Shown: positions 7,918 to 40,653 of the stretch, one piece after another | Numbering within the stretch: the stretch's first letter is position 1 | Layout of the letters: each line of letters starts with the position of its first letter | Assembly (NCBI RefSeq): GCF_003852405.1 | Contig: NZ_QAJM01000047.1 | Location: 1 to 60,016, forward strand | Reading direction: 5' to 3' | Source: Pseudomonas sp. KBW05 | GTDB lineage: Bacteria; Pseudomonadota; Gammaproteobacteria; Pseudomonadales; Pseudomonadaceae | DNA length: 60,016 nucleotides | Notes under the pieces: generated by a model | The model's input: the letters and a program-made list of their open reading frames with translations, nothing else | Told to the model about the DNA's origin: nothing | Databases searched by the model: none | Made by a program: the position numbers and the translations under genes

Positions 7918-8165
7918 TGAATCAGTTCTCCTGATTTCAATTGTTCGATGATCTGGCGCCGAATGTAGTGTTTCAGTTCGTTGCCGGGGTGAGGCTTGTG
8001 CAATGTGATCATTGCCGTCGGGTCGCCGATGTCGAATTTGACGCGGCTTCCGGCCCCCTCAATCTGTGTGTAGCCCAGCCGACGCAGCAGCGTCACGAGC
8101 TCGGGCCAAGTGAATGTCATGTGTTCGTTGAGCAGTTTGGCGAGCAGCTTTTCATTTTTGGACAC
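7914..8165 (-). CDS. hicA: HicA family mRNA interferase toxin
   Basis: This 83-residue double-stranded-RNA-binding-fold protein matches HicA, which cleaves mRNA and is blocked by HicB. The key stretch FTWPELVTLLRRLGYTQIEGAGSRVKF is followed by the catalytic-histidine motif ITLHKPHPGNELKHYIRRQI. It is slightly longer than the shortest HicA proteins (about 60) because of an N-terminal helix, MSKNEKLLAKLLNEHMT. All key residues appear intact, so the toxin is probably functional. The pair is oriented away from the pyoverdine synthetases and shares the 8166-8374 intergenic region with their promoter. Confidence 0.9.
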   Translation of the reverse strand: MSKNEKLLAKLLNEHMTFTWPELVTLLRRLGYTQIEGAGSRVKFDIGDPTAMITLHKPHPGNELKHYIRRQIIEQLKSGELIQ

Positions 8166-8186
8166 GGCGTTCCCTGCGTGCGACTA

Positions 8187-8216
8187 AATGTAGTTGCAAA
8201 AAGTGGTGTTCGTCAA
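8187..8216 (-). promoter_or_regulatory. Putative hicAB promoter
   Basis: Read on the minus strand, TTGACG (8216-8211), an 18-base spacer and TACATT (8192-8187) make a fair sigma70 promoter that would start transcription about 15 bases before the hicA ATG. No clear HicB operator palindrome was found beside it. Confidence 0.45.
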
Positions 8217-8295
8217 TGCTAGCTCGGCTTCGCCAGCCTTTCCCAGGATTGATGTAACCCTTGATGACACCCGGCTGCACGCCTTCTACCCCGCG

Positions 8296-8319
8296 CTAAT
8301 TTTTCCCTCTCCGGTTCGT
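8296..8319 (+). promoter_or_regulatory. Iron-starvation (PvdS-type) promoter for the pyoverdine synthetases, variant form
   Basis: The sequence GCTAATTTTTCCC at 8295-8307 and CGT at 8317-8319 resemble a PvdS-family -35 (TAAAT, often followed by TCCC) and -10 (CGT). Read as CTAAT-N16-CGT, the spacing equals that of the four perfect boxes elsewhere in the locus, but the -35 differs from TAAAT. It lies 55 bases before the pvdI ATG. Confidence is lower than for the other boxes. Confidence 0.5.
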
Positions 8320-8374
8320 TTTATAGGGACGACGTGCCTTTGTGCTTCCCGCCTATTGCCCCGGACTCCAAGAA

Positions 8375-19300
<10,926 letters not shown>

Positions 19301-19303
19301 ACC

Positions 19304-32857
<13,554 letters not shown>

Positions 32858-32860
32858 AAA

Positions 32861-32898
32861 CGGCGGTACAGGCGATATTTCTATCGCCTGTACCGCCG
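32861..32898. terminator. 17-bp hairpin after the peptide synthetase genes
   Basis: Perfect arms at 32861-32877 and 32882-32898 with a 4-base loop lie 3 bases after the stop codon. The run of five A (32856-32860) before it would form a U-tract on the minus strand only; on the plus strand no U-tract follows. It could protect the 3' end or act as a second terminator for fpvA-side transcription. Confidence 0.6.
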
Positions 32899-32899
32899 C

Positions 32900-33010
32900 C
32901 TTCGCAGCCTCGCTAAAGCTCGACAGCTCCCACAGGGAATGGGTTTACAGGCTGTGTCAGGTGTACACCGTTCAAAATGTGGGAGCTGGCTTGTCGGGTC
33001 GCCGCATCGC
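32900..33010. repeat. Pair of diverged REP sequences
   Basis: Two inverted copies of the Pseudomonas REP core are visible: AGCTCCCACA (32925-32934) and TGTGGGAGCT (32978-32987), each continuing outward into a GC-rich REP body (TTCGCAGCCTCGC on the left, GGCTTGTCGGGTCGCCGC on the right). The layout is that of a REP doublet in a convergent intergenic space. Confidence 0.65.
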
Positions 33011-33071
33011 TGCGAAAGCGCCTGCACAGACGACATCCTTGTTACCTGACTCACCGTTTTATTGCAGGCAC

Positions 33072-33106
33072 AAAAAAAGCCCCGTATCTCGCGATACGGG
33101 GCTTTT
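33072..33106. terminator. Bidirectional rho-independent terminator between pvdD and fpvA
   Basis: The stem GCCCCGTATC/GATACGGGGC (33079-33088 and 33093-33102) has a 4-base loop. It is flanked by seven A on the left (33072-33078) and four T on the right (33103-33106), so it can stop transcription from both directions. It lies 20-50 bases beyond the fpvA stop codon. Confidence 0.9.
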
Positions 33107-33121
33107 GTTTGGACGCCGGGT

Positions 33122-35533
33122 TTAGAAGTTGTAGCGGGTGGTAACCATGAAATTACGCGGGTCGCCCGGGTAGGCGGAGTCATAGAAACCGATGTTGGTG
33201 TAGTAGTTCTTGTCGAACACGTTGTTGACGTTGACGCTGGCCGACAGGTTCTTGGTGATCTGGTAGCGGGCCATCAGGTCCACCAGCCAGTACGGGTCTT
33301 GGGTGAGGATTTCGGAGCGTCGCAGGCCGGAGTTGCGGATCGACTTCCAACCTTCGCTTTGCCAGCGCGCGCCACCGCCGATCGTGAGTTTGTCCAGCGG
33401 ACCGGTGAGTTTGTAGGTGGTGTAGAGGTTGACCTGATCTTCCGGTTCCCAGGTGGATATCTTGTTGCCGCTGTCGTCGCGCGCCACCTTGTGGGTGTAG
33501 CCCGCCTGCAATTGCCAGCCGGTGGCGATTTCGCCGGAGATTTCCGCTTCGTAGCCCTTGGTCTTGGACTTGATGCCGTAGTACGGCGAGTCGTTGATCA
33601 GGCTGGCACCTTCCGAGGTATCGACTTCCGGCCGGTTGGTCTCGTGCACTTCGAAGTAGGCGAGGCTGGTGTTCAGGGCGCCGTTGAAGAACTCGCCCTT
33701 GATGCCGACTTCGTAGTTTTTGCCTTCATCCGGTTCGAGCATCTGGTCGTTGCGGTCGCGGTAGTCGGTCTGTGGCTGGAAGATCTCGGTGTAGCTGGTG
33801 TAAGCGGTGAAGTTGTCGTTCAGGTCGTAGGTCAGGCCGGCATACGGCACGACTTTGCCGCTTTCCGTCGAACGGCTGGTGCCGGTGACCTGGTAGTTGG
33901 CCAGGCGTGCGCCGAGCAGCAGGTGCATTTCGTCGGTCAGGCTGAAACGGCTGGTCACGTAGCTGCCGGTCTGGCGGCTGGTCTGGTCGAGGACGCGGGT
34001 GAGGGACCATGCCGGTTCCGGGATGTCGCCGTTCCAGTTGTAGAAGTCCGCAGAGTTGGTGCCCGGCGCAAAGGTGGCGTCGTAGCTCTTGCCTTTCCAT
34101 TTGCTGATCGAGATCGACTGGCCCACCACCAGTTCGTGCTCGCGGCCAAACAGTTCAAACGGCCCGGTGGCGTAGCCGTCCAGGCTGTCGCTGGTGGTTT
34201 CGCCGACGTGTTTGCGTGCGTACAGCGAGCTTTGGCTGCCTCGATCCTGGGACAGGGCGGCGAGCGGCGCGTGGTAGCCGTTGATCTGGTGGTTGTACTG
34301 GCCTTTGGCAACCCAGCCGTTGCTGAAGTTGTGCTCCAGGGTGGCGAAGGCGGTGCGGGTGTACTGCGCCCACGAACCCCATTTCGGGCCGTTGTTGAAC
34401 GAGCGCGGCAAGTCCAGCTCTTTGCCTTCGGCGTCGAAGATCATGCGGCTGCCAGTCCAGCTAGAGCCTTTGGGGTCGCTGTCCTGGTAGTCGGCGCCGA
34501 CGGTCAGCAGGGTGTCTTCGTCGAGGTCGGCTTCAAGAATCCCGTAGAACACGCTGGTCTTGCGCGTGTAGTGGTCGAGGAACGAGTGCTTGTCGTTGTA
34601 GGCCGCGACCGCGCGCGCGCGGATGTTGCCGGATTCGGTCAACGGGCCGCTGACGTCGATCTGCGAGCGGTAGTTGTCCCAGGAACCGGCGCCCAGCTCG
34701 ATATTGCCCTGGAACTCGGCCGTCGGTTTCTTGCGGATCAGGTTGAGCGTGCCGCCTACGCCGCCGGCGCCGGTGAGCAGGCCGGTGGCGCCCTTGAGCA
34801 CTTCGACGCGGTCGTAGAGAGCCATGTCGGTGAGGGTCTGGCCGGCGGAGTACTGGGCGTCACGCAGGGTCGGGATGCCATCGTACTGGAAGGTGTTGAT
34901 GGAGAAGCCGCGCGAGTAGTAGTTGGTGCGCTCGCTGTCATAGGTCGACACGGTAATGCCAGGGGTATGGCGCATCACATCGTCGATGGAGTTGAGGGCG
35001 AAGTCGTCCATGGCCTGGCGGGTGACCACGGAGATCGATTGTGGCGTCTCCCGTGGGGTCAACACCAGGCGCGTGGCGGTGGCGATGGTGCCCGGCGTGT
35101 AGGAGCCGGTGCCTTCGGTTACGGTGCCGAGTTGGTTGGCGGTCACCTGGGTCGCGCCCAGTTCCATGCCGGAAGCGGCATGGGCGCTGATGCTGATGGT
35201 GTTGCCTTGCAGGCCGTAACCGACGCCGGTGCCTTTGAGCAGGGTGGTGATGGCGCGGTCCGGGTCGAGCTTGCCCTTGACGGCGTTGCTGCGTTTACCT
35301 TCCACATCCGTCGGGCTGTACAGCACTTGCAGGTTGGTCTGGCGACCGAACTCTTGCAGTGCGCTACCCAGGGACTGGGCCGGCACGTCGATCTCAAGTT
35401 CCTGTGCCTGCACATAGCCAGCAATCGGCAACGACACGGCCAGGGCCAGCGCGCTGGGCAACAGGTTGAAGTGCAGGGCCCGGCGCATGGATAGCGCTTT
35501 GCTCAGGGGGCTCAGACCGAGTCGTACTGACAT
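33122..35533 (-). CDS. fpvA: Ferripyoverdine TonB-dependent receptor with signalling domain
   Basis: This outer-membrane receptor imports ferripyoverdine using TonB energy. The 803-residue product starts with a signal peptide (cleavage near YVQAQE, about residue 44). A secretin/TonB short N-terminal signalling domain follows (IDVPAQSLGSALQEFGRQTN then LQVLYSPTDVEG, about 45-125), then the plug with TPRETPQSISVVTRQAMDDF and YYSRGFSINTFQYDGIP. The barrel ends in MVTTRYNF with the terminal Phe typical of outer-membrane proteins. The signalling domain implies cell-surface signalling through an FpvR-type anti-sigma factor to FpvI/PvdS; those genes are not in the window. It lies downstream of pvdE with a 109-base gap that holds its own Fur-type promoter. 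The ligand should be the pyoverdine made by the neighbouring synthetases. Confidence 0.93.
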   Translation of the reverse strand: MSVRLGLSPLSKALSMRRALHFNLLPSALALAVSLPIAGYVQAQELEIDVPAQSLGSALQEFGRQTNLQVLYSPTDVEGKRSNAVKGKLDPDRAITTLLKGTGVGYGLQGNTISISAHAASGMELGATQVTANQLGTVTEGTGSYTPGTIATATRLVLTPRETPQSISVVTRQAMDDFALNSIDDVMRHTPGITVSTYDSERTNYYSRGFSINTFQYDGIPTLRDAQYSAGQTLTDMALYDRVEVLKGATGLLTGAGGVGGTLNLIRKKPTAEFQGNIELGAGSWDNYRSQIDVSGPLTESGNIRARAVAAYNDKHSFLDHYTRKTSVFYGILEADLDEDTLLTVGADYQDSDPKGSSWTGSRMIFDAEGKELDLPRSFNNGPKWGSWAQYTRTAFATLEHNFSNGWVAKGQYNHQINGYHAPLAALSQDRGSQSSLYARKHVGETTSDSLDGYATGPFELFGREHELVVGQSISISKWKGKSYDATFAPGTNSADFYNWNGDIPEPAWSLTRVLDQTSRQTGSYVTSRFSLTDEMHLLLGARLANYQVTGTSRSTESGKVVPYAGLTYDLNDNFTAYTSYTEIFQPQTDYRDRNDQMLEPDEGKNYEVGIKGEFFNGALNTSLAYFEVHETNRPEVDTSEGASLINDSPYYGIKSKTKGYEAEISGEIATGWQLQAGYTHKVARDDSGNKISTWEPEDQVNLYTTYKLTGPLDKLTIGGGARWQSEGWKSIRNSGLRRSEILTQDPYWLVDLMARYQITKNLSASVNVNNVFDKNYYTNIGFYDSAYPGDPRNFMVTTRYNF

Positions 35534-35565
35534 GAATGCTTTCTCTTCTATGTTTTAGTGGGCAG

Positions 35566-35600
35566 ATTATAGATGTTTATTGAGTTAGATTCTCATTACC
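35566..35600 (-). promoter_or_regulatory. fpvA promoter with Fur-box-like site
   Basis: Read on the minus strand, a perfect -10 TATAAT lies at 35571-35566, 33 bases before the fpvA ATG. Just upstream (35582-35600) is GGTAATGAGAATCTAACTC, matching the 19-bp Fur consensus at 12 positions by my count. No PvdS-type TAAAT-N16-CGT box was found in this gap. Direct iron repression by Fur is inferred. Confidence 0.6.
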
Positions 35601-35642
35601 ACTAGTGAGACGTTCCTACTTGTAGAAACCGGAAAACTTTTT

Positions 35643-37295
35643 TCACGCCGGCTCCATTTCGTGCACGACCTTGCCTGCGCGCAGGCGTACCAACTGGTCG
35701 GCGATGTCGAAATAGCGGTCGTCGTGGCTGATCACGATGATGGTCTTGCCCAGGCGCTTGAGGTCCGGCAGCAGCTCGGTGTAGAAAATCTTGCGGAAGG
35801 CCGGGTCCTGGTCGGCAGCCCATTCGTCGAACACCAGCACCGGGCGTTCCTCGAGCCAGGCGTTGACCAGGGCCAGGCGCTTGCGTTGGCCGGTGGACAG
35901 GTCGGTGGTGCTGAACACGCCGTCCTTGACGCTGACCTTGTGCGCAATTTCCAGGCGCTCCAGGTATTTGGTCGCACTGTCCAGCGACTGCGTGGCGCTG
36001 CCCTGCACCAGGTCATCGAACAGGTAGTAGTCGGCAAACACCGTGGTGAACAACTGGCGATAGTCGTCGCGCACCGGGTCGGTCACGGTTTCGCCATTGA
36101 GGCGGATTTCCCCGGCCTGGGGTTGGTACAGGCCCAGCAGCAGCTTGATCAGGGTGGTCTTGCCGCAACCGTTTTCGCCGACGATAAACACGATATCGCC
36201 CTGCTTGATGCTCAGGTTGATCGGCCCCAGGTGGAACGGCTCGCTGCCTTCCACCGGCGGCGGGCTGTAGCGCACGTCGCGCAGTTCCAGGCTGTGCACC
36301 TGCGGGTGTGGGGCTTCGCTGGCGTCCATCAGCAAGTGCGGTTCCGGCGATGAGAAACGGTCGGCCAGTTCGGTGATGCGCGCAAAGGCGATCCGCGCCT
36401 TGCCGATGATCGGCAGATAACCCACCACGTGTTCCAGCGGGCCTTTCATGTACAGCAGCACCAGCACGAAACCGGTGATCACCGCCGGGTCCGGGTTCGG
36501 GCTGTAGGCCTGCAGGGCGAGAGCCAGGCCGATAACCACGAAGAACAGCATCGAGCCAAAGGTCTTGGCGACGATATAGATGTTCACCGAACGCACCTGG
36601 ATGTCGCTGATCCGGTCGGCGGTTTCCTGGATGCGGTGGGTGTTCATGCGGTAGCGCCGTGGCCGATGGATACGCAGTTCCTTGGCCCCCGAGGCGATGG
36701 CCGAGTAGTAGCGCTGCAGTTCGTCTTCGAGGTCACGGGCTTCGTCAAAGCCACGGATGCCCTTGGCTCCGGCGATGAACTGCACGCTGCAGCCGATGGC
36801 GATGGCAACGATCATCAGCAGGAACATCGGCACCGACAGGTACGCCAGGTAACCCAGGCAACCGAGGGTCACGGTGGTGGCGATGGCCAACGGGGTGAAG
36901 GCGAACGAGAAATCGCTGATGGTATCGACGTCGTGGGTCAGCACCGGAATCAGGCGATGGGAGCGATAGCGTTCGATCTGTTCAATCGGCGCCGACAGCA
37001 CCTTTTCACCCAACTCCTTGCGCAACGCCGCGATGATGCGCTGGCCGACATAGTTGGTGCCGATGTCGGACACGATCGAACTGGTCAGGGCCAGCACACA
37101 CAGGGCGGCAAAGGTCAGCACCACGCCTTGGGTCATGCCGGTGGAGGAGTGCAGGGCGTTGTTGATGGTGGCCAGCAAGAAGGTGATGGCCAGGCCACCC
37201 GCCATGCCCAGGGCGACGGACACCGTCACCAGGGTTCGAAAGGGTCTGAGCAATGCGAGCAGACCATTGAAGGCGCCGCGCTTGGGGTCGGTCAT
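35643..37295 (-). CDS. pvdE: Pyoverdine precursor ABC exporter PvdE
   Basis: PvdE moves the acylated pyoverdine precursor from cytoplasm to periplasm. The 550-residue protein is a fused half-transporter. About six membrane segments fill residues 1-300 (for example VTVSVALGMAGGLAITFLLA), and an ATPase domain follows. Walker A GENGCGKTT lies near residue 372, the signature reads LSTGQRKRLAL (LSTGQ instead of LSGGQ) and Walker B is RPVLVFDEWAADQDP. The ATG at 37295 is chosen for its GGGAAG ribosome binding site and because the product length fits PvdE (about 550); an in-frame ATG at 37334 is possible. A perfect iron-starvation box lies upstream. It diverges from pvdF. Confidence 0.93.
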   Translation of the reverse strand: MTDPKRGAFNGLLALLRPFRTLVTVSVALGMAGGLAITFLLATINNALHSSTGMTQGVVLTFAALCVLALTSSIVSDIGTNYVGQRIIAALRKELGEKVLSAPIEQIERYRSHRLIPVLTHDVDTISDFSFAFTPLAIATTVTLGCLGYLAYLSVPMFLLMIVAIAIGCSVQFIAGAKGIRGFDEARDLEDELQRYYSAIASGAKELRIHRPRRYRMNTHRIQETADRISDIQVRSVNIYIVAKTFGSMLFFVVIGLALALQAYSPNPDPAVITGFVLVLLYMKGPLEHVVGYLPIIGKARIAFARITELADRFSSPEPHLLMDASEAPHPQVHSLELRDVRYSPPPVEGSEPFHLGPINLSIKQGDIVFIVGENGCGKTTLIKLLLGLYQPQAGEIRLNGETVTDPVRDDYRQLFTTVFADYYLFDDLVQGSATQSLDSATKYLERLEIAHKVSVKDGVFSTTDLSTGQRKRLALVNAWLEERPVLVFDEWAADQDPAFRKIFYTELLPDLKRLGKTIIVISHDDRYFDIADQLVRLRAGKVVHEMEPA

Positions 37296-37353
37296 AAATA
37301 CTTCCCGGAGAGTGAATAGAGGGGCTGGGCACACAGACCCTTACCCATGACAA

Positions 37354-37377
37354 ACGAAGCATCGGGGCGAGTATTTA
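37354..37377 (-). promoter_or_regulatory. Iron-starvation box for pvdE
   Basis: On the minus strand the sequence is TAAAT (37377-37373), 16 bases, then CGT (37356-37354). This is the PvdS-family sigma factor consensus with exact spacing, 59 bases before the pvdE ATG. Confidence 0.8.
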
Positions 37378-37408
37378 GCGCGGCGTGCCAGGCGGTGGCC
37401 GGCGTGGA

Positions 37409-37432
37409 TAAATTGGCGGCGGGCTGGTTCGT
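37409..37432 (+). promoter_or_regulatory. Iron-starvation box for pvdF
   Basis: TAAAT (37409-37413), 16 bases, CGT (37430-37432) lies 62 bases before the pvdF ATG. It is back to back with the pvdE box, so both genes should respond to the same sigma factor. Confidence 0.8.
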
Positions 37433-37494
37433 TCTTGTGGTGTAGGCGCACGCGTACCGACGCAGCGCGCAGTCCATCCAGCGAGAGCGAAACA

Positions 37495-38319
37495 ATGACG
37501 AAAAAGAATCTGGTGTACGTGTGGTCCCTGAGAAACGCCGCCGCCGACAAGGCTGGGCAGCCGGTGGCCTACAAGGACCACGAGCGGTATATGAAGTCGG
37601 TGCTGGAGTTCCTCGCGGGCTCGCTGAACGACACGCCGCTGGGCGAGGCCTACAACCTGGTCGGCGTGGTGTACGACGATGACGAGCAGAACCCACGGGA
37701 CCAGCAACTGGTCAAGGACTACGGGTTTGCCTACCAACCTGGCCGCCAGTGGCTGTACCCGGCGGACTTGCGGGTGCAGGGCAATCTGGTCAACGACCTG
37801 CTGCTGAGCGTGCCATCCACCTATCGCCGCTTGCCACGGGGCAGCGCGGAACACATCGCCGGCAAACAGGACTTCGAACGCCGCCTGCATGACACGCTGG
37901 TGGAATTGAAGGCTGACATCGTGGTGCTGGATGGTCTGCTGGTGATCCTCGATGAGCTGGTGCGGCCGGGTGCGCCATTTGCGCGGCGCATCATGAATAT
38001 CCACCCGGGCATTACTCGCATCGAATCGCCTTACGAGCGTCGCGGCGCGTATGCCACGTGGAATGCGCTGTACGGCGCGCGCGGGCTGACAGTGACGGAT
38101 TGGGCGACCAAGGCCACCACGCCGTCGGAGCCGCTGTACCTCACGGGTGCATCGTTTCATTACGTGGATAACGGCATTGATTCGGGGGAGGTGTTTCACG
38201 ACGTGTTGAAGACGGAGATTTCGCCTGAGGATACGATTCTTGAATTGCGCTGGAACAACTTCAATAACAGCCTGTTTCCGGCGTTGCATGAAGGTTTGGA
38301 GCTGTTGGCAAAAATCTAA
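37495..38319 (+). CDS. pvdF: N5-hydroxyornithine formyltransferase
   Basis: PvdF formylates N5-hydroxyornithine with formyl-tetrahydrofolate, supplying the fOHOrn built into the peptide. The 274-residue protein has the formyltransferase hallmarks: IMNIHPGITRIESPYERRGA (catalytic Asn and His) and later FHYVDNGIDSGEVFHDVL (catalytic Asp). The ATG at 37495 lies after a purine-rich GCGAGAGCGAAACA; the open frame further upstream runs through the promoter and is rejected. The presence of pvdF, rather than an acetyltransferase gene, fits hydroxamates carried as formyl-hydroxyornithine. The ornithine hydroxylase (PvdA) is not in the window. Confidence 0.92.
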   Translation: MTKKNLVYVWSLRNAAADKAGQPVAYKDHERYMKSVLEFLAGSLNDTPLGEAYNLVGVVYDDDEQNPRDQQLVKDYGFAYQPGRQWLYPADLRVQGNLVNDLLLSVPSTYRRLPRGSAEHIAGKQDFERRLHDTLVELKADIVVLDGLLVILDELVRPGAPFARRIMNIHPGITRIESPYERRGAYATWNALYGARGLTVTDWATKATTPSEPLYLTGASFHYVDNGIDSGEVFHDVLKTEISPEDTILELRWNNFNNSLFPALHEGLELLAKI

Positions 38320-38338
38320 AGCGGGTACCGTTCTAAAG

Positions 38339-38428
38339 TGTGGGAGCGGGCTTGCTCGCGAAAGCGGTGTATCAGTCACCGGAAATAGTGACTGATGTAC
38401 CGCTTTCGCGAGCAAGCCCGCTCCCACA
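38339..38428. repeat. REPIN (paired inverted REP sequences) between pvdF and pvdO
   Basis: Two long inverted arms begin TGTGGGAGCGGGCTTGCTCG (38339 onward) and end CGAGCAAGCCCGCTCCCACA (to 38428). A short asymmetric centre around CGGAAATA (about 38380-38387) separates them, with slight mismatch near GTGTA/GTACA. This is the well-known mobile REPIN form of fluorescent pseudomonads. A further partial copy, AGCCCGCTCCCACA, follows at 38430-38443. It sits between two convergent genes, the usual insertion spot. Confidence 0.9.
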
Positions 38429-38461
38429 CAAGCCCGCTCCCACATTTGAATCTTCAGTGGC

Positions 38462-39334
38462 TCAAAGGTCGCGCACTACCCGAAAGCCAATCCAATCCCC
38501 CCGCGTCTGCGGGTAGATATTGTTGCGGTTGCCCGAACGTGAAAACACCGGCGCCTCGCCCCAGTCATTACCGCGAATAATGTAGGCCTCGCACGTCTGC
38601 TCCGACCAGGCGCTGCCATCGGTCGGCGCGCCCACATAGTTCTCATGGTAGCAGTCGGCAACCCGTTCATAGACGTTGCCGTGCATGTCGTACATGCCAA
38701 ACCCATTCGGCGCGTAGCTGCCCACTGGCGAGGAATAGCTGTAGCCGTCCGCCGGGCCGTAGGTGTTGGCATGCTCGGCGATGCTGTAACCCTTGCCTGC
38801 GTCAAACGGGAACGGGAAGGGCCCCTTGGTCCCGGCCCGCGCGGCGTATTCGCGCTGGGCTTCGCTGACCATGTGGTACTGCTGGCCGGTCTTTTTCGAC
38901 AGCCAGCTGACGTACTGCTTGATGTCGTCCATGTCCATGCACACCGCCGGCTGGCGCGGCCCTTGCGGGTAGCGGGGTTTGCTGGCGATGCATTCGCGGC
39001 CGGGGCGGGTGTCGCCGTTGGCGATCTTCACGCCGGTCTGGCGCACGTAGCTGTCCCACTCGCCGGCGGTGATATGGAAGCGGCTCATGGCGAAGGGCTT
39101 GGCGAAGGTCACGTCATGCATCGGGCCCTCGTCGGGCTCGCGGCCCACTTCTTCCTCGGGCGTACCCATGGTGAAAGCGCCGGCGGGCAGCACGACCATC
39201 TCCGGGCAGTCCTTGCAGTCCTTGAACACCTTGCCCGGCTGCGGCGTGGCGGCCTGGGCCAGGCCCGGCAACAGGGCGCCGCACAGGGTCGCCAGCGTCA
39301 GGGCGGCCAGGGGTTTGAATCGGGATGGAATCAT
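38462..39334 (-). CDS. pvdO: Pyoverdine maturation protein PvdO (FGE-sulfatase fold)
   Basis: PvdO is a periplasmic protein needed to finish the chromophore; in P. aeruginosa and P. fluorescens it is reported to oxidise dihydropyoverdine. The 290-residue product has a Sec signal peptide (cleavage near AQA, residue 28) and a formylglycine-generating-enzyme/sulfatase-modifying fold, seen in GAFTMGTPEEEVGREPDEGP, then DDIKQYVSWLSKKTGQQYHM, GFGMYDMHGNVYERVADCY and the end GFRVVRDL. A KDCKDC pair follows the signal peptide. It is the third gene of the pvdM-pvdN-pvdO operon (31 bases after pvdN), driven from the box upstream of pvdM. Confidence 0.92.
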   Translation of the reverse strand: MIPSRFKPLAALTLATLCGALLPGLAQAATPQPGKVFKDCKDCPEMVVLPAGAFTMGTPEEEVGREPDEGPMHDVTFAKPFAMSRFHITAGEWDSYVRQTGVKIANGDTRPGRECIASKPRYPQGPRQPAVCMDMDDIKQYVSWLSKKTGQQYHMVSEAQREYAARAGTKGPFPFPFDAGKGYSIAEHANTYGPADGYSYSSPVGSYAPNGFGMYDMHGNVYERVADCYHENYVGAPTDGSAWSEQTCEAYIIRGNDWGEAPVFSRSGNRNNIYPQTRGDWIGFRVVRDL

Positions 39335-39365
39335 AGGGGCCTCTCGTCAACAGGAAAAATGGGCG

Positions 39366-40634
39366 TCACAGGCGCGGGCTCAACAGCGCCATGAAGCGCT
39401 GGATCTCGTCGGAGGAATTGAGCAAGCCAGGTGCGGTGCGGATCACCGGGCCGGCATCGCGGTTCACTGCATCGATGACCACGCGCTGTTTCATCAGGTA
39501 ATCGGCGATGTCGTTGCTGTCCCGGCCCTTGACCCGGAAGAAGGTAAAACCGGCCGACAACTCAGGGCTACGCGGCGTGACCAGTTCGATCTGCGGGTGG
39601 GCCAGCAGGTGCTCTTTCAATTCAGTGTTAAGGGCATGGATACGCGCCTGCACCTGCGCCTTGCCCAATTGCAGGTGCAGCTTGAAGGCCTCATCCGCCG
39701 CCCAGCGGTGTTCGAACGCATGGAAGCCGCCGGGGGTCATGGTGGTGGCGAAGTTGGTGTCTTCGGAGAAGGTCGGCACCATCGGCGTGACGTATTTGTT
39801 CTGGCTGTCGCGGGCGCAGACCAGCCCGGTGCCGCGCGGGCCGAACATCCATTTGTGGGTGCCGGCGATAAAAAAGTCGCAGTGCATGTCCGGGAAATCG
39901 AGGTTTTCCACGCCAAAGCCGTGCACGCCATCGACTACGTAGAGGATGCGGTCGTTGTCGTCGCGGTGGCGGTTGTGTTCATTGATCAGTTGGCCGATCT
40001 CACCGATGGGCAGCTTCACGCCGCTGCCGGACTGCACCCAGGTCATGCCCAGCACGCGGGTGTTGGGGCGGATGTTGCGTTGGATATTGCCGAGCACTTC
40101 ATCGGCCGAGATGCGGTTGGCACTCTCGAACAGCTGGAACCGGCGCACTTGGGTGCCTTGCCTGCGTACGCGAAAATCCAGCACGTTCTGGGTCGCATAG
40201 TGCTCGTGCACGGTGGTGAGGATTTCCTGGTCGGCGCGCAGCTGGATGCCGCCATAGATCATCGCCAGGCCCTCGGACGTACTGCCGGTGAGGGCGATCT
40301 GCGTGGGTGCGGCCTTTAAATAGCGGCCGGCCCATTCGCGCACCTGGCCTTCGCGTTTCCAGGTTTCCTCCAGGCCCCAATCCATCGCCAGCCCGGGGTT
40401 GCGGTCGATCTGCTGGCGGTAACGCTCGATGGCGTCGCGCACCGGTTTTGGGTGCGACGCGACGAGGAAGTTGGAGAAGTGCAGGTAGTTCGGGTCCTGG
40501 TTGAACAGTTGCTTGAGGTCCGTCCATGGCGCCTGTGTCGAGGGTACGGGCGTGGCAGCCAGCGCCTGGGGCAGCAGCGGCAGGCTGGCGGCAAAGACGC
40601 CGGCCTGCTTGAGAAACGTACGGCGGTCGGTCAT
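39366..40634 (-). CDS. pvdN: PvdN, periplasmic PLP-dependent pyoverdine side-chain enzyme
   Basis: PvdN modifies the chromophore's glutamate side chain (to the succinamide form in published work) and belongs to the fold-type I aminotransferase class V group. The 422-residue protein starts with a twin-arginine signal, DRRTFLKQAGVFAASLP, so it is exported folded with its cofactor. The PLP lysine is in FIAGTHKWMFGPRG, preceded by VDGVHGFGVENLDFP with the cofactor Asp. It lies 19 bases after pvdM in the same operon. The gene is not required for the peptide itself but decides which pyoverdine forms are made. Confidence 0.92.
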   Translation of the reverse strand: MTDRRTFLKQAGVFAASLPLLPQALAATPVPSTQAPWTDLKQLFNQDPNYLHFSNFLVASHPKPVRDAIERYRQQIDRNPGLAMDWGLEETWKREGQVREWAGRYLKAAPTQIALTGSTSEGLAMIYGGIQLRADQEILTTVHEHYATQNVLDFRVRRQGTQVRRFQLFESANRISADEVLGNIQRNIRPNTRVLGMTWVQSGSGVKLPIGEIGQLINEHNRHRDDNDRILYVVDGVHGFGVENLDFPDMHCDFFIAGTHKWMFGPRGTGLVCARDSQNKYVTPMVPTFSEDTNFATTMTPGGFHAFEHRWAADEAFKLHLQLGKAQVQARIHALNTELKEHLLAHPQIELVTPRSPELSAGFTFFRVKGRDSNDIADYLMKQRVVIDAVNRDAGPVIRTAPGLLNSSDEIQRFMALLSPRL

Positions 40635-40653
40635 GGACTCACTTCATGGCTGA

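Noticed and set aside
8185-8213. Second possible iron-starvation box (TAAAT at 8185-8189)
   Set aside because: The nearest CGT is 21 bases away instead of 16, and the segment overlaps the better hicAB promoter reading.
33062-35494. Plus-strand open frame of 810 codons opposite fpvA
   Set aside because: It is an antisense shadow of a clear TonB-dependent receptor and has a Val/Ala/Gly-rich, non-protein-like composition.
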